DNA from: Cytophagaceae bacterium ABcell3
GTDB lineage: Bacteria > Bacteroidota > Bacteroidia > Cytophagales > Cytophagaceae
Direction: 5' to 3'
DNA: 64,000 bases
Assembly: GCA_030913385.1 (NCBI GenBank)
Contig: CP133159.1
Location: 4,257,001-4,321,000, forward strand
A program made the translations under genes and the position numbers. Positions within the stretch are counted from its first letter, which is position 1, and each line of letters opens with the position of its first letter. The notes under the pieces are model-generated. The model ran no database searches. It saw only the letters and a list, made by a program, of their open reading frames with translations, and had not been told where the DNA came from. Shown here in pieces: positions 46,282 through 56,407 of the stretch.

Positions 46282-47208
46282 TTACTTTAAAGAAAAACTA
46301 GAAACCCCTGACAAATACCCGTCCGTGTAAATTTCTACTTTGTACTCCCCTTTTACCAAAGTGTTATTTTTAGGAGCATAGAAAAAATCAATGCTTTGTT
46401 TGCCATTATCATAGTCAATTACTTGCTTGCCTGTATAATCCATTTCTTTCTCAACATCCATATTTACAAAAGAGCCAGAATTGTTCTCCAAGTTATAAAT
46501 TAGTTTTCCTCTTGGATCAATTACCCGCATATAAACAGTTTTAGCACCTGGATCGGCAATTAAATTCTCAGCCAAATCAACAGAAACAGCTAATTGCGCT
46601 GCCTTTTTAGCTCTTTTTACGCTTACAAGCTTATCCCCTCTGGTATACCTTTGTCCTTCACCAACAATGTTTTCTGTTTTTATGACCGCTCCCAAAGCAA
46701 CCTTCTTCTCCAAAGTCCCATTCCTACTTTGAAGTTCCTCAATCTGTTCCTTTAAACTTGCATTTTCACTATTCAAAATAGACACACTAGCGTTAAGCTG
46801 CATAACCCTTTTATGCAAATCACTAATCTGGCCAAGGAAACCTTGTTTTTCCCGTTTTAGGTCAGCCACCTCTTTTTTAAGAAAGTTTAATGCATTGTTT
46901 TCTTTGGTAAGGGCAGCAACTTTGGCTTGGCTTTCTTTGAGAGACTTCGTAGTTTTTTCCAACAGCGACTCAACCTTAGATTTTTCGGCAGATAACTTTT
47001 CCACCTCATCCACTTTATTGCTAAGGTTATTCTCCAAGCGATTATTACTGGCAGACAAGGAATTTACTTTGTAGAGGTGCTTCTGGTTTTCCTCCTTTAA
47101 CTCACTATTACCTAAATAAAAATAGGTGTTGCCGATCAATAAAAGTCCGGCTAATATTCCGCCGCCCGAGTAGGCAAGCGCTCTTCGTGATTTTAGATTA
47201 TGGTCCAT
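46282..47208 (-). CDS. Single-pass membrane protein with long coiled coil, unknown function
   Basis: I do not recognise a named family. The 308-residue protein has a short basic cytoplasmic tail, one membrane helix (about 12-32), then a coiled coil from about 35 to 170 (leucine-spaced text such as LNSENASLKEQIEELQSRN), and a beta-rich C-terminal domain (about 190-308) with VYMRVIDPRGKLIYN and KGEYKVEIYTDG, which reads like an Ig/beta-sandwich domain in the periplasm. Proteins of this plan are common in Bacteroidetes. It has its own -7-like box and a terminator shared with the convergent gene. A scaffold or envelope-spacer role is only an inference. Confidence 0.7.
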   Translation of the reverse strand: MDHNLKSRRALAYSGGGILAGLLLIGNTYFYLGNSELKEENQKHLYKVNSLSASNNRLENNLSNKVDEVEKLSAEKSKVESLLEKTTKSLKESQAKVAALTKENNALNFLKKEVADLKREKQGFLGQISDLHKRVMQLNASVSILNSENASLKEQIEELQSRNGTLEKKVALGAVIKTENIVGEGQRYTRGDKLVSVKRAKKAAQLAVSVDLAENLIADPGAKTVYMRVIDPRGKLIYNLENNSGSFVNMDVEKEMDYTGKQVIDYDNGKQSIDFFYAPKNNTLVKGEYKVEIYTDGYLSGVSSFSLK

Positions 47209-47227
47209 GTACAGTTTATTTATGTGC

Positions 47228-47235
47228 CAAAGATA
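47228..47235 (-). promoter_or_regulatory. Candidate -7 box for the coiled-coil gene
   Basis: TATCTTTG on the minus strand matches TANNTTTG, 19 bp before the ATG at 47208. No TTTG at the expected -33 position. Confidence 0.35.
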
Positions 47236-47392
47236 TAGTAGGCAGATTAAGGTCTGATTAAATCAAAATTAAAAGGTTATTTAACCTGAAATATGCAGTA
47301 TAACTTTCTATTAATAAGCAAAATAACTCCAAATCATCCGCTTGGTATTTTACTCCTCATGACATAATCTAATGCACTAGCAATGACCTTTG

Positions 47393-48760
47393 TTAACCAG
47401 GAAAAATCATTTCCACTTTTGTGCCATTGCCTGGCGAAGAGTCAATTTTAATTTCTCCTTTGTGAAGACGAACAATTTTATCGGTCAGTGACATTCCTAT
47501 TCCGTACCCAGGAATAGACTGAACATTCTCAGAGCGATAAAAAGGCTGAAACGCATTTTTTATATCACCCTCAGACATCCCAATACCTTGATCTTCTATA
47601 GTGATTCTTATTTTATCTTCAGAGATCCTTTCAGAGGTAATGAAAACAGGTTTATAATCAGAAAACTTGCAGGCATTTTCTAGGACATTCAGTAGTGCAG
47701 CCTGAAGCAGAGGTTGGCTACCTGAGACTTTCAGCCCTTCTTCAACATTAGGCTCTTGAAATTTTGTCCTAATGCATACCTGACACCCTGCGCTTCTTTT
47801 TTCAATTTCTTTAATTGTACCCTTAACCAGTGACTTTACATCTATAGGCTCCGAAGTAACCATTTTATCTTCAGCGCCAGATTGAACAAGTTCCAATAAG
47901 CCATTGGAGAGAAAGGTAAGTTTTCGGGTTTCATCCAAAACCGAATGCAGTACCCGCTTATATTCATCCTTTTCCCGGTCTTTCATCAAAGCAACTTCAA
48001 CCTCCCCGGTTATAGCCGTTAGAGGCGTCCGCAGTTCGTGAGAAGCTCCAGAAACGAACATTTTCTGCAAGTCAAAGGCCTTTTTAAGCCTTAAAAACAT
48101 TTTATTGAAAGTAACAGCCAGTTTTTCTACCTCATCCTTGCCTTTTCCTTCATCCAGTTTGGTATCTAAAGTAGAAGCATCCACCTTTTCTACTTGGTCT
48201 ACCACTTTAGCTATTGGACGCAAGGCGGCAAAAGAGAAAAGCTTCCCTCCTATGTAGATAATGATCAAGGAAACTATATATCCAAATATAAGCAGCAGTT
48301 TAAGGTTTTTGATTTTCGTAATTCCATAGCGGTCCACCGCAGAAGCAATCACCACAAACTCTTTTTGCCTATCTATATAGCTCACCCCATAAATCTGGCG
48401 GTTATTTAAGTTAATACCCAGTTCACCATGGTATCGGATGTAATTAAGGTCTTCTTCATCAATATCAACGGTATATACATCATCCTGAAAAATAGGATCG
48501 TTATTTTTGTCGTATATACGTACAAACTCCTGATACAAAGTCTGAAGGTACTTCCGCCGGATTGATTTAAGCAGGCCTTCATCAATCTCCTCAACTTCCA
48601 AAAGTAGTTGAGCAGTGTTCAAAGCCTTCTCTTTAAGCCTTTCTTCAAACTGATAAGATGTGTACCGTGCAGAAAGATTATAAACGGCAACACAAAATAC
48701 TAGTAAAATTAAAGCAACAATCCCTGTAAACTGAAGGGTAAGTTTGTTTCTTATTTGCAT
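47393..48760 (-). CDS. Sensor histidine kinase of an OmpR-type two-component system
   Basis: A 455-residue membrane kinase: helix 1 (about 10-30), a periplasmic sensor region (about 31-150), helix 2 (about 153-173), a HAMP linker (about 175-228), the phosphoacceptor H box SGASHELRTPLTAITGE (His near 240), and an HATPase domain with N box LLNVLENACKFS, G1 IEDQGIGMS and G2 GYGIGMSL. The sensor region has no recognisable ligand-binding motif. It follows its response regulator by 9 bp. Stimulus unknown; the divergent Mrp antiporter operon suggests, but does not show, a link to pH, sodium or envelope stress. Confidence 0.93.
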   Translation of the reverse strand: MQIRNKLTLQFTGIVALILLVFCVAVYNLSARYTSYQFEERLKEKALNTAQLLLEVEEIDEGLLKSIRRKYLQTLYQEFVRIYDKNNDPIFQDDVYTVDIDEEDLNYIRYHGELGINLNNRQIYGVSYIDRQKEFVVIASAVDRYGITKIKNLKLLLIFGYIVSLIIIYIGGKLFSFAALRPIAKVVDQVEKVDASTLDTKLDEGKGKDEVEKLAVTFNKMFLRLKKAFDLQKMFVSGASHELRTPLTAITGEVEVALMKDREKDEYKRVLHSVLDETRKLTFLSNGLLELVQSGAEDKMVTSEPIDVKSLVKGTIKEIEKRSAGCQVCIRTKFQEPNVEEGLKVSGSQPLLQAALLNVLENACKFSDYKPVFITSERISEDKIRITIEDQGIGMSEGDIKNAFQPFYRSENVQSIPGYGIGMSLTDKIVRLHKGEIKIDSSPGNGTKVEMIFPG

Positions 48761-48769
48761 AAACCAATA

Positions 48770-49444
48770 TCAATCCCCCTCTTTCAAAACATACCCCATT
48801 CCAACAAGGGTATGAATCAACTTAGGGGAGAACCCTTTATCTATCTTTTTTCTTAAAAAGTTGATATAAACATCAATCACATTAGTGCCTGTGTCAAATT
48901 TTATATCCCAAACTTTTTCTGCAATATCAACACGTGAAATTACTTTTCCTTTATTTTTTAGCAAATACTCAAGCAGGGAAAACTCTTTAGCTGTCAAATC
49001 AATTTGTTTTCCACTGCGTTTCACCACTTTTGCCGAAGGATCCATTTCCAAGTCAGCAATTTTATATACTTTGCTATCTTCTTGAGCGCTTCTTCTGGAT
49101 AAAGCCCTAACACGTGCAACAAGTTCCCTAAACTCAAAAGGTTTTACCAAATAGTCATCAGCCCCACTTTCAAGCCCCAATACCTTATTATCTGTCGTAC
49201 CAAGGGCGGTAAGCATTAGTATGGGCACTTTTACATTTTCTTTTCTAATGGTTTTGCACAAGTCAATCCCGTTCATATGGGGCAGGTTTATATCAAGGAT
49301 AAGCAGGTCAAAACTATTAGACAAAGCCATTTCTTTACCCACAAAACCGTCATAAGCGACTTCCACTTCGTGCAGCTCTTCCTCAAGTCCCTTTTTAATA
49401 AAAGACGCTACTTTGGGTTCATCTTCAACTACAAGTATCTTCAT
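48770..49444 (-). CDS. OmpR/PhoB-type response regulator
   Basis: A 224-residue regulator when started at the ATG 49442-49444 (MKILVVEDEPKVASF); an in-frame ATG at 49486 would add 14 residues not seen in the family. The receiver has the acidic pair E8/D9, phosphoacceptor Asp in LLILDINLPHMNG and Lys in YLVKPF. The winged-helix DNA-binding domain covers about 125-222 (LTAKEFSLLEYLLKNKGKVISR). It is first in a two-gene unit with the histidine kinase. Its 5' end faces the Mrp operon across about 130 bp. Confidence 0.94.
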   Translation of the reverse strand: MKILVVEDEPKVASFIKKGLEEELHEVEVAYDGFVGKEMALSNSFDLLILDINLPHMNGIDLCKTIRKENVKVPILMLTALGTTDNKVLGLESGADDYLVKPFEFRELVARVRALSRRSAQEDSKVYKIADLEMDPSAKVVKRSGKQIDLTAKEFSLLEYLLKNKGKVISRVDIAEKVWDIKFDTGTNVIDVYINFLRKKIDKGFSPKLIHTLVGMGYVLKEGD

Positions 49445-49576
49445 GTAAAAAAAATTTAATAAAGTCCTTCCATATTTAATTAACAATATATTTCTAAATG
49501 AGTTTAAATTGAATAAATTGGAAGTTCCGAAAATAAACCTGATTTTTGTCGGGACATTTTTAACGTTATTCCCCTA

Positions 49577-51904
49577 ATGGCTGACTCTCTGATTTTAGCA
49601 ATAATTTTACCAGGTTTAGTCGCTGCATTTTTAGCGCCTTACCTACAAAAAGCAGCACCTAAATTTTCCGGAGCCATTCTTACACTATTCCCTCTGGCTA
49701 TTTTTACGGTCAGTTGCTTCTTTTTACCATCTATTGCAAACCATGAGCCAATCTCCTACTCAGTCAACTGGTTTCCAGATATGGGGATCAACTTCGACTT
49801 CTTCTTGGACGGGCTGTCCCTTACTTTTGTACTGCTCATCAGTGGTGTAGGAACATTGATCGTTTTATACGCTTGGGGCTATCTTTATGGACATCCGAAA
49901 CTAGGCAACTTTTTGTGCTACCTGCTATTGTTCATGACTGCCATGCTCGGTTTGGTAATAGCAGACAACTTAATATTGTTGTTTATCTTCTGGGAATTGA
50001 CCAGTATCAGCTCTTATCTACTAATCGGATTCAACCACGAACAGGAAAGGTCAAGGTATGCATCGCTGCAAGCATTACTTACCACTGGTAGTGGAGGATT
50101 AGCCATGATGGCCGGGTTCATATTATTATCGCAAGCAGGCGGTTCTTTCTTACTTACCGATTTATCAGCACTTGCGGGCACGCTTCAAGCACACCCTGCT
50201 TATAATGTTTTTCTCATACTCATACTTTTAGGAGCCTTTACCAAGTCAGCTCAATTTCCTTTTTATTATTGGCTACCCAATGCCATGGAAGCCCCTACTC
50301 CTGTGAGCGCCTACCTGCACTCTGCGACCATGGTAAAAGCAGGCGTTTATCTATTGGCAAGAATGAACCCCATGCTGGGTGGCACCATGCAATGGCAATA
50401 TATTTTAATGATAGCAGGCGGTATCACGATGCTATTAGGCGCCATTATCGCTGTTCGGCATACCGACTTAAAAAAAGTACTGGCATATACCACCATTAGC
50501 TCACTAGGTATATTGGTGTTTTTAATAGGAATGGGCACGCCCTTTGCCATGATGGCCGCCATGGGATTTCTTGTGACACACTCCCTGTATAAAGGTACAC
50601 TTTTCATGGTTACAGGCACCATAGACCATGAAACAGGCACACGAGAAATATCCAAGCTCGGAGGTTTATACAAATACATGCCCCTTTTGGGATTAGCAGC
50701 GATCTTTGCCGGCTTATCCAATGCAGGCATTCCCCCATTTTTTGGGTTTATAGGAAAAGAACTAATCTATGAAGCATCTTTAAGGTTTGAGAATGACCTG
50801 GGAGGTTTTATTCCCACAGTGACAGTCCTAACCAATATGCTTATCGTAGCCACAGCGCTGATTGCAGTTTATAAACCTTTTGCAGGAAAGTATACCGGCA
50901 CACCCAAGCAACCACACGAAGGACCATTTAGCTTATGGTTCGGTCCTTTGGTTTTAGGGACTATTGGGTTAGTCTTTGGTGTATTTCCACAGTTTGCCTC
51001 CACCTATTTGGTAGGCCCGGCCGTATCGTCCATCAAAGGTGCCCCTACTACAGTAAAACTAGAGCTTTGGCATGGACTAAACCTTGCTTTATTTCTAAGT
51101 GTGATTACTTTAGGCACAGGCATATTGGTTTATGCATTCAGAAACAGCTATAGCAAAGTATTTACCTACAATGCCTTTTTCAGGAAAATTGACCCTGAGA
51201 ACCTGTATCAATTAGCCTTGTCGGGCATGCTGAACTTTGCGAGGTTTCAAACCAAAATTTTCCAAAGTGGATACTTAAGGAATTACATTATTTGGGTACT
51301 GGTCATGCTTGCATTTTTGGTATTTCTGGCACTTTTCAATTTTGGAATCGAAGACTTTATAGTCACTCTTAGTTTTGAGGACATTTATTTTTATGAGGTA
51401 GTGCTATGCTTGGTAGTCTTGCTAGCAGCTTTTGTAGCTATTACCTCACGATCAGTATTAGCTGCGATAGCTGCACTTGGCATCGTCGGGTATGGAATTT
51501 CATTGTTGTTTATTATTTATGGTGCCACCGATTTGGCCATGACGCAGCTATCTGTAGAAACGCTGACAGTCATCTTGTTTGTATTGGTCATCTATAAGCT
51601 GCCAAAACTCTCCTACATATCCAGTAAGATGCTACGGGTCAGAGACAGAGCCATAGCCATTTTAACAGGACTTATTGCGACCTTTCTTATATTGTTCACC
51701 ATAAGCAAGCCCATGGAACCACAAGTCAGCGAATACTTTGCTGCAAACAGTTATATTTTAGCAAAAGGAAGAAATATCGTCAATGTGATACTGGTAGACT
51801 TTCGGGCTTTAGATACTATGGGAGAAATAGTGGTGTTGGCAGTTGCGTCTATAGGGGTATATACATTGTTAAAACTTCGCTTGAGTAAAACAGGGAAAAA
51901 ATGA
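49577..51904 (+). CDS. mnhA: Mrp/Mnh Na+/H+ antiporter subunit A
   Basis: A 775-residue, about 20-helix protein related to complex I subunit NuoL. The antiporter core contains the conserved Glu in [16 protein letters not shown] (about 137-152) and the lysine helix [21 protein letters not shown] (in two pieces: [15 protein letters not shown] then WLPNAM, about 217-237). The C-terminal 200 residues hold the MrpA extension with a MbhD/E-like helix bundle ([17 protein letters not shown]). It opens a seven-gene operon and its stop overlaps mnhB (ATGA). The complex expels Na+ in exchange for H+. Confidence 0.95.
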   Translation: MADSLILAIILPGLVAAFLAPYLQKAAPKFSGAILTLFPLAIFTVSCFFLPSIANHEPISYSVNWFPDMGINFDFFLDGLSLTFVLLISGVGTLIVLYAWGYLYGHPKLGNFLCYLLLFMTAMLGLVIADNLILLFIFWELTSISSYLLIGFNHEQERSRYASLQALLTTGSGGLAMMAGFILLSQAGGSFLLTDLSALAGTLQAHPAYNVFLILILLGAFTKSAQFPFYYWLPNAMEAPTPVSAYLHSATMVKAGVYLLARMNPMLGGTMQWQYILMIAGGITMLLGAIIAVRHTDLKKVLAYTTISSLGILVFLIGMGTPFAMMAAMGFLVTHSLYKGTLFMVTGTIDHETGTREISKLGGLYKYMPLLGLAAIFAGLSNAGIPPFFGFIGKELIYEASLRFENDLGGFIPTVTVLTNMLIVATALIAVYKPFAGKYTGTPKQPHEGPFSLWFGPLVLGTIGLVFGVFPQFASTYLVGPAVSSIKGAPTTVKLELWHGLNLALFLSVITLGTGILVYAFRNSYSKVFTYNAFFRKIDPENLYQLALSGMLNFARFQTKIFQSGYLRNYIIWVLVMLAFLVFLALFNFGIEDFIVTLSFEDIYFYEVVLCLVVLLAAFVAITSRSVLAAIAALGIVGYGISLLFIIYGATDLAMTQLSVETLTVILFVLVIYKLPKLSYISSKMLRVRDRAIAILTGLIATFLILFTISKPMEPQVSEYFAANSYILAKGRNIVNVILVDFRALDTMGEIVVLAVASIGVYTLLKLRLSKTGKK

Positions 51905-52308
51905 TTTCATTAATACTATCAACGGCAACTAAATACCTCCTGCCGATATTGATCATGTTCGCATTGTTTATGCTTATAAGGGGACACTATGAGCCAGGAG
52001 GAGGCTTTGTAGGAGGCTTGGCAGCAGCAGCAGCTTTTGCACTATATACCATCTCCAATGGAGTCGAAAAAGCACGGGATTTATTTCCTGCCAGACCTTC
52101 AAAGTTGACGCTAACAGGTTTGGTCATAGCACTTGGCAGTGGACTGGTCAGCCTTTTTACCAATGAAACTTTTTTTAAAGGCGAATGGCTTAACTTCGAC
52201 TTTCCGGTTGTCGGGCCACTGGGCACGCCGCTGATGTTTGACATTGGTGTCTTTTTAGTAGTAATCGGAGTCACAATGAATATAGTATTTACACTTGCAG
52301 AAGAATAG
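51901..52308 (+). CDS. mnhB: Mrp/Mnh antiporter subunit B
   Basis: A 135-residue, four-helix MnhB subunit. The family motif [19 protein letters not shown] lies around residues 28-46. It overlaps mnhA by 4 bp and is followed by mnhC after 3 bp. Subunit B is required for antiport by the hetero-oligomeric complex. Confidence 0.94.
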   Translation: MISLILSTATKYLLPILIMFALFMLIRGHYEPGGGFVGGLAAAAAFALYTISNGVEKARDLFPARPSKLTLTGLVIALGSGLVSLFTNETFFKGEWLNFDFPVVGPLGTPLMFDIGVFLVVIGVTMNIVFTLAEE

Positions 52309-52311
52309 TTT

Positions 52312-52662
52312 ATGGAGTTAGTTTTTGCGATAATGACAGGTGGCTTATATGCCATGGCAGTGTACATGTTACTGAGACGCAGCATTGTAAAGCTTATTAT
52401 AGGCTTTATATTACTATCCAATGCCACCAACCTCTTGATTTTTACATGCAGCCGACTAACAAGGGGTAAAACACCTATTATCCCAGCCGGAAAAACAGAA
52501 ATAGAAGGTGCATTAGCAGACCCTTTACCGCAGGCACTGATTTTGACAGCCATTGTAATCAGCTTTGGCCTTATTGCATTTTCCATCATTTTGATCAAGC
52601 GGGTATATCAAGCTACAGGCTCCGATGACCTAGACAAAATGACTTCTACCGATACTTTTTAA
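52312..52662 (+). CDS. mnhC: Mrp/Mnh antiporter subunit C
   Basis: A 116-residue, three-helix NuoK-like subunit with the motif [14 protein letters not shown] (about 35-48) and [14 protein letters not shown] (about 69-82), both hallmarks of MnhC/NuoK; the Glu/Asp positions in these helices take part in ion coupling. It precedes mnhD by 13 bp. Confidence 0.94.
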   Translation: MELVFAIMTGGLYAMAVYMLLRRSIVKLIIGFILLSNATNLLIFTCSRLTRGKTPIIPAGKTEIEGALADPLPQALILTAIVISFGLIAFSIILIKRVYQATGSDDLDKMTSTDTF

Positions 52663-52675
52663 CTTTACTAAAAAA

Positions 52676-54223
52676 TTGACCATACTTAATCAACATATCA
52701 TACTTTTAACACCTGTTTTAGCTCCATTAATAACAGGAGTCCTATTGATGTTTTTCTTAAAGCATGTAAAAGTGCAGCAGTGGCTAAACATCATTTTATC
52801 TTTTGGTTTTCTGGTTTCAGGGCTAGTGTTAGTGCATACCGTTCGTCAGGAAAGCATTATCACCATACAGTCAGGAGGTTGGCCAGCACCTTTTGGTATC
52901 TCATTGGTAGCAGACATGTTTAGTGCCATTATGGTACTTATGACGGGGCTTCTGGCATTTGGAATTGCCATATATGCCGTTATTTCTATAGATACCAAAA
53001 GAGCCAAATTTGGCTTTTACCCACTGCTCAACATAATGTTTACGGGCATTTGTGGCTCTGTACTAACGGGAGATATCTTCAACTTGTTTGTATGGTTTGA
53101 GGTAATGCTGATATCCTCATTTGTGCTTCTATCACTAGGCGGAACAAAGGCGCAGTTAGAAGGGACAATCAAGTACGTAACCATCAACATTATCTCGTCC
53201 ACCATATTTCTGGCGGCCATAGGTATTTTATACGGAGTCACCGGAACATTAAATTTTGCAGACCTTCATATCAAAGTAGCAGAGGCGGAAAACCAGACCA
53301 TGATTACAGTAGCAGGCATGTTGTTCCTGCTTACATTTGGGATCAAGTCAGCCTTATTTCCGCTATTTTTCTGGCTACCAGCTTCTTACCACACACCACC
53401 TATTGCCATTTCAGCAGTTTTTGCCGGACTGCTTACCAAAGTAGGGGTTTATGCACTTATACGGGTATTTACTTTAGTTTTTGTCAACCACATCACCTTT
53501 ACGCACTCCATTTTACTGTACATAGCAGGTTTTACGATGGTAGTTGGGGTGCTGGGCGCAGCCGCTCAAGGAGAAATGCGACGGCTCCTTTCTTTTCACA
53601 TTATCAGCCAGATTGGGTATATGGTTATGGGACTGGGTATTTATACCCCATTAGCCTTGGCCGGATCAGTGCTTTACATTGCCCATAATATTATAGCCAA
53701 AACCAACCTCTTCCTTATCAGCGGTTTGATCAACCGGCTGAAAGGAACCTACGAGCTAAAAAAGCTGGGTGGACTCTTTAACCTACACCCGTTTCTAGGG
53801 GTACTCTTCCTTATTTCTGGGCTTTCACTGGCAGGCATCCCTCCCCTATCAGGCTTTTGGTCTAAATTTCTTTTAGCCAAGGCAGGTTTTGAAGCAGAAC
53901 ATTATATTATTATTATAATTTCACTCGCTACAGGCTTACTTACCTTGTTCTCTATGACCAAAATATGGAATGAGGCATTTTGGAAAGAAGCACTAGAAAA
54001 CTACGAACCAGGGGTGGTAAAAATAAATATTCCTGTAGTAAACCAGCTGTACTTTTTCAGACTATTTACTGTAGAAAACATGTATATGCTTGTCCCTATC
54101 ATGTTGTACTGTTTAATTATTCTATTAATAGGCTTTTTCCCTGCTTTCTTCTTCGATTACGTATACCAGGCCGGAGAGCAGCTTATGAACCCTGAACAAT
54201 ATGTCAAAACAGTTTTAAATTAA
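52676..54223 (+). CDS. mnhD: Mrp/Mnh antiporter subunit D
   Basis: A 515-residue NuoM/N-like subunit with about 14 helices. The key Glu is in FNLFVWFEVMLISSFVLL (about 134-151) and the key Lys in FGIKSALFPLFFWLP (about 221-235). The start is a TTG at 52676; the first internal ATG lies about 24 codons later inside the first helix, so the TTG is the better choice. mnhE follows after 7 bp. Confidence 0.94.
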   Translation: MTILNQHIILLTPVLAPLITGVLLMFFLKHVKVQQWLNIILSFGFLVSGLVLVHTVRQESIITIQSGGWPAPFGISLVADMFSAIMVLMTGLLAFGIAIYAVISIDTKRAKFGFYPLLNIMFTGICGSVLTGDIFNLFVWFEVMLISSFVLLSLGGTKAQLEGTIKYVTINIISSTIFLAAIGILYGVTGTLNFADLHIKVAEAENQTMITVAGMLFLLTFGIKSALFPLFFWLPASYHTPPIAISAVFAGLLTKVGVYALIRVFTLVFVNHITFTHSILLYIAGFTMVVGVLGAAAQGEMRRLLSFHIISQIGYMVMGLGIYTPLALAGSVLYIAHNIIAKTNLFLISGLINRLKGTYELKKLGGLFNLHPFLGVLFLISGLSLAGIPPLSGFWSKFLLAKAGFEAEHYIIIIISLATGLLTLFSMTKIWNEAFWKEALENYEPGVVKINIPVVNQLYFFRLFTVENMYMLVPIMLYCLIILLIGFFPAFFFDYVYQAGEQLMNPEQYVKTVLN

Positions 54224-54230
54224 TATCAAT

Positions 54231-54701
54231 ATGCAGCTTTTGCTTGCCAATGTACTTTTAACCATAGTGTGGCTAATCCTCACCGGAAGGTTTGACCCTA
54301 CAAACTTCATGTTTGGGTTTGTATTAAGCTACCTGATATTATGGTTGGTACTTAGAACCCAAACACAGTCCAGGTATTTTGATAAACTTCCTAAGTTGCT
54401 GCTTTTTGTAGGATATTTTTTAGTGGAGCTTGTGAAAGCTAACATACGTGTAGCCTATGATATCCTCACACTACGACACCATATGCATCCAGGCATATTA
54501 GCTGTGCCACTAGAAGCTAAAAGCGATATAGAAATAACCTTATTGGCAAACTTCATTACCTTAACGCCAGGCACCCTGAGCATGGACGTGAGTACAGATA
54601 GAAAAGTCATTTACATACATTTTATGTATATTGACGATGAAGACCTGGCCAGAAAAAGTGTAAAAGACTTCGAAAAACGAATTTTAGACATTGTACGATG
54701 A
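54231..54701 (+). CDS. mnhE: Mrp/Mnh antiporter subunit E
   Basis: A 156-residue MnhE subunit with two helices at the N-terminus (about 1-18 and 22-40), a third at about 58-75, and a soluble C-terminal domain containing the family text LANFITLTPGTLSMDVS (about 104-120). It overlaps mnhF by 4 bp. Confidence 0.93.
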   Translation: MQLLLANVLLTIVWLILTGRFDPTNFMFGFVLSYLILWLVLRTQTQSRYFDKLPKLLLFVGYFLVELVKANIRVAYDILTLRHHMHPGILAVPLEAKSDIEITLLANFITLTPGTLSMDVSTDRKVIYIHFMYIDDEDLARKSVKDFEKRILDIVR

Positions 54702-54967
54702 ATGACTTTTTGATCCATTATATAGCTTTACCTTTACTGAGCATATCAGTTATATTGGTTTTTGTACGTGTGGCCATAGGCCCAAGCCTACCAGACAAGG
54801 TAATAGCACTTGACCTGCTGGTAACCATCAGTATTGGTATCATTGCCGCCTATTCCATTATCCAGGATAATATGGTCTTCATAGACGTAGCGCTTATCCT
54901 TGCACTTTTGGCGTTTTTAGGCACAGTGGCATTTGCATATTATTATGAAAAAAGGGGGAAACAATGA
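54698..54967 (+). CDS. mnhF: Mrp/Mnh antiporter subunit F
   Basis: An 89-residue, three-helix MnhF subunit. Characteristic text is GPSLPDKVIALDLL (about 28-41) and FIDVALILALLAFLGTVAF (about 61-79). It overlaps both mnhE and mnhG by 4 bp. Confidence 0.93.
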   Translation: MNDFLIHYIALPLLSISVILVFVRVAIGPSLPDKVIALDLLVTISIGIIAAYSIIQDNMVFIDVALILALLAFLGTVAFAYYYEKRGKQ

Positions 54968-55383
54968 AAGAAATTGCAGTATTTATATTATTGATACTCG
55001 GTACGCTATTAATCCTATTGGCAGGTATTGGCATCATACGTATGCCTGACCTATACATGCGTATGTCGGCTACTACCAAAGCAGCCACTTTAGGTACAGG
55101 TTTTATGTTGGGAGCAGCAGCGCTCCACTTTCAAGACACCAGCATCACCGCTAGGTGTTTCACTGCTATAGTTTTTCTTTTGCTAACGGCACCAGTGGCA
55201 GCCCACGTACTAGGCAGGGCAGCTTACTTTATAGGTATTCCAATGTGGAAGAAAAGTAAAAAAGATGAACTAAAAGGCAAGTATAATTACTTTTCACACA
55301 TCCTTACAAGCGAAGACAGCTCTAACCTGGACAAAGAACACTTTAATATCAAAGACGATGATAAAAAAAGCCCTAAGGAATAA
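54964..55383 (+). CDS. mnhG: Mrp/Mnh antiporter subunit G
   Basis: A 139-residue MnhG subunit with three helices; the family motif GIIRMPDLYMRMSATTKAAT (about 22-41) is complete. The C-terminal 40 residues are charged and longer than in many homologues. It ends the operon; its last codons form the first arm of the terminator. Confidence 0.94.
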   Translation: MKEIAVFILLILGTLLILLAGIGIIRMPDLYMRMSATTKAATLGTGFMLGAAALHFQDTSITARCFTAIVFLLLTAPVAAHVLGRAAYFIGIPMWKKSKKDELKGKYNYFSHILTSEDSSNLDKEHFNIKDDDKKSPKE

Positions 55384-55397
55384 CCTTAAGGCTTTTT
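55363..55397 (+). terminator. Terminator of the mnh operon
   Basis: AAAAAAAGCCCTAAGG pairs with CCTTAAGGCTTTTTT (one bulged C) around AATAA, followed by a T tract. The first arm lies inside the last codons of mnhG. Confidence 0.85.
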
Positions 55398-55513
55398 TAT
55401 CTTATAGGATTCGCTTAAGTCTCTATGATATATTGAGTTGTTTACTTATACCAAAATATGCTTTAAACAGCCTCCCTTAAATGGCTGTATGTGCCATTGT
55501 TAGATAATAAGGC

Positions 55514-55711
55514 GGCCATTGATGAAATTGCGTTAAGAACTTTATAACCATGGAGCGGCCAAAAAATTTGCTGTTTGAGCCCGACGCAAGGAGGGTGAGT
55601 TTCATCCCGATAGCTATCGGGATAGCGTAATGGTTATAAAGTTTAGCAAATTTCATCACAGGCCTTGACTTTTTTGCTTACGTTTTTTTGTCTAAGAAAA
55701 AAAGTAAGGCC
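55514..55711. repeat. Composite inverted-repeat element
   Basis: Two nested hairpins occupy most of a 400-bp gap. The outer one pairs GGCC-ATT-GATGAAA...ACTTTATAACCAT (55514-55551) with ATGGTTATAAAGT...TTTCATC-ACA-GGCC (55630-55664); the arms are about 30 bp with small indels. Its interior holds a perfect 20-bp palindrome ATCCCGATAGCTATCGGGAT (55604-55623). The second pairs GGCCTTGACTTTTTTGCTTA (from 55661) with TAAGAAAAAAAGTAAGGCC (to 55711). No open frame is present. It looks like a MITE or REP-type intergenic repeat; copies elsewhere cannot be checked here. Confidence 0.6.
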
Positions 55712-55790
55712 CTGCCGGCGAGGCAAAAAGCAACTAAACGAGTCCTGGTAAGCTAATTAAAACATTAGATAACTAAATGGGAAACCCTAC

Positions 55791-56381
55791 TTATTCCACC
55801 ACGAGCGGACTCAGTCCTTTGATTACAGCCCCAAGTTTAATGGCTTCTAAAATCCTGCTCTCTGAAGCGCCAAGCCTAATTAAGCTCTCCTCATGTGCAT
55901 TCACACACATCTCACAACCATTTAACGAGGATATAACTAAGCTGACCAACTCAAAGAACTCCTTGCCCAAAACCGGGTTCATCATAATGGACATCTTTAT
56001 CCCTGCAGGAGCCTCATGATAAAAATCTTTTTTCACAAAATGCCTGAAACGATAAAATACATTGTTCACGTTCAATAAAGATACACAAGCAGCAATTTCT
56101 GCCACTTCCGGACCTGAAGCCCCTTCTTCAATAGCAAGTGTTGAAAATCCTGCTCTAAGTACAGCATTTTTTTCATTAATGGCCACAGCCAATGCGAGCA
56201 ACAAACTTTCTTTTCGGTTGATATACTGGCCGTTCAATGCATTGCTTACATTGATCTTGAGGTCTTTAATATATTTATGCTCTTGCCCAACGATATTTTC
56301 TAGAATGGGGTAAAGCTGTTCCCCTCCAATATTAACCTCTTTCAAAAGGTTATCTTTAGTTTCATTTAATAAAGTAGCCAT
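55791..56381 (-). CDS. AhpD-like alkylhydroperoxidase
   Basis: A 196-residue AhpD / carboxymuconolactone decarboxylase-fold protein. The catalytic set E144, C156, C159 and H163 (NGCEMCVNAHE) has the same 12-3-4 spacing as mycobacterial AhpD (E118, C130, C133, H137). AhpD reduces the resolving disulfide of AhpC. It is downstream of ahpC on the same strand, 110 bp apart, with a strong hairpin between them. About 196 residues is longer than the CMD family core, matching the two-repeat AhpD form. Confidence 0.88.
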   Translation of the reverse strand: MATLLNETKDNLLKEVNIGGEQLYPILENIVGQEHKYIKDLKINVSNALNGQYINRKESLLLALAVAINEKNAVLRAGFSTLAIEEGASGPEVAEIAACVSLLNVNNVFYRFRHFVKKDFYHEAPAGIKMSIMMNPVLGKEFFELVSLVISSLNGCEMCVNAHEESLIRLGASESRILEAIKLGAVIKGLSPLVVE

Positions 56382-56407
56382 ATGTGTTAAAAATTTAATT
56401 TGTTAAA

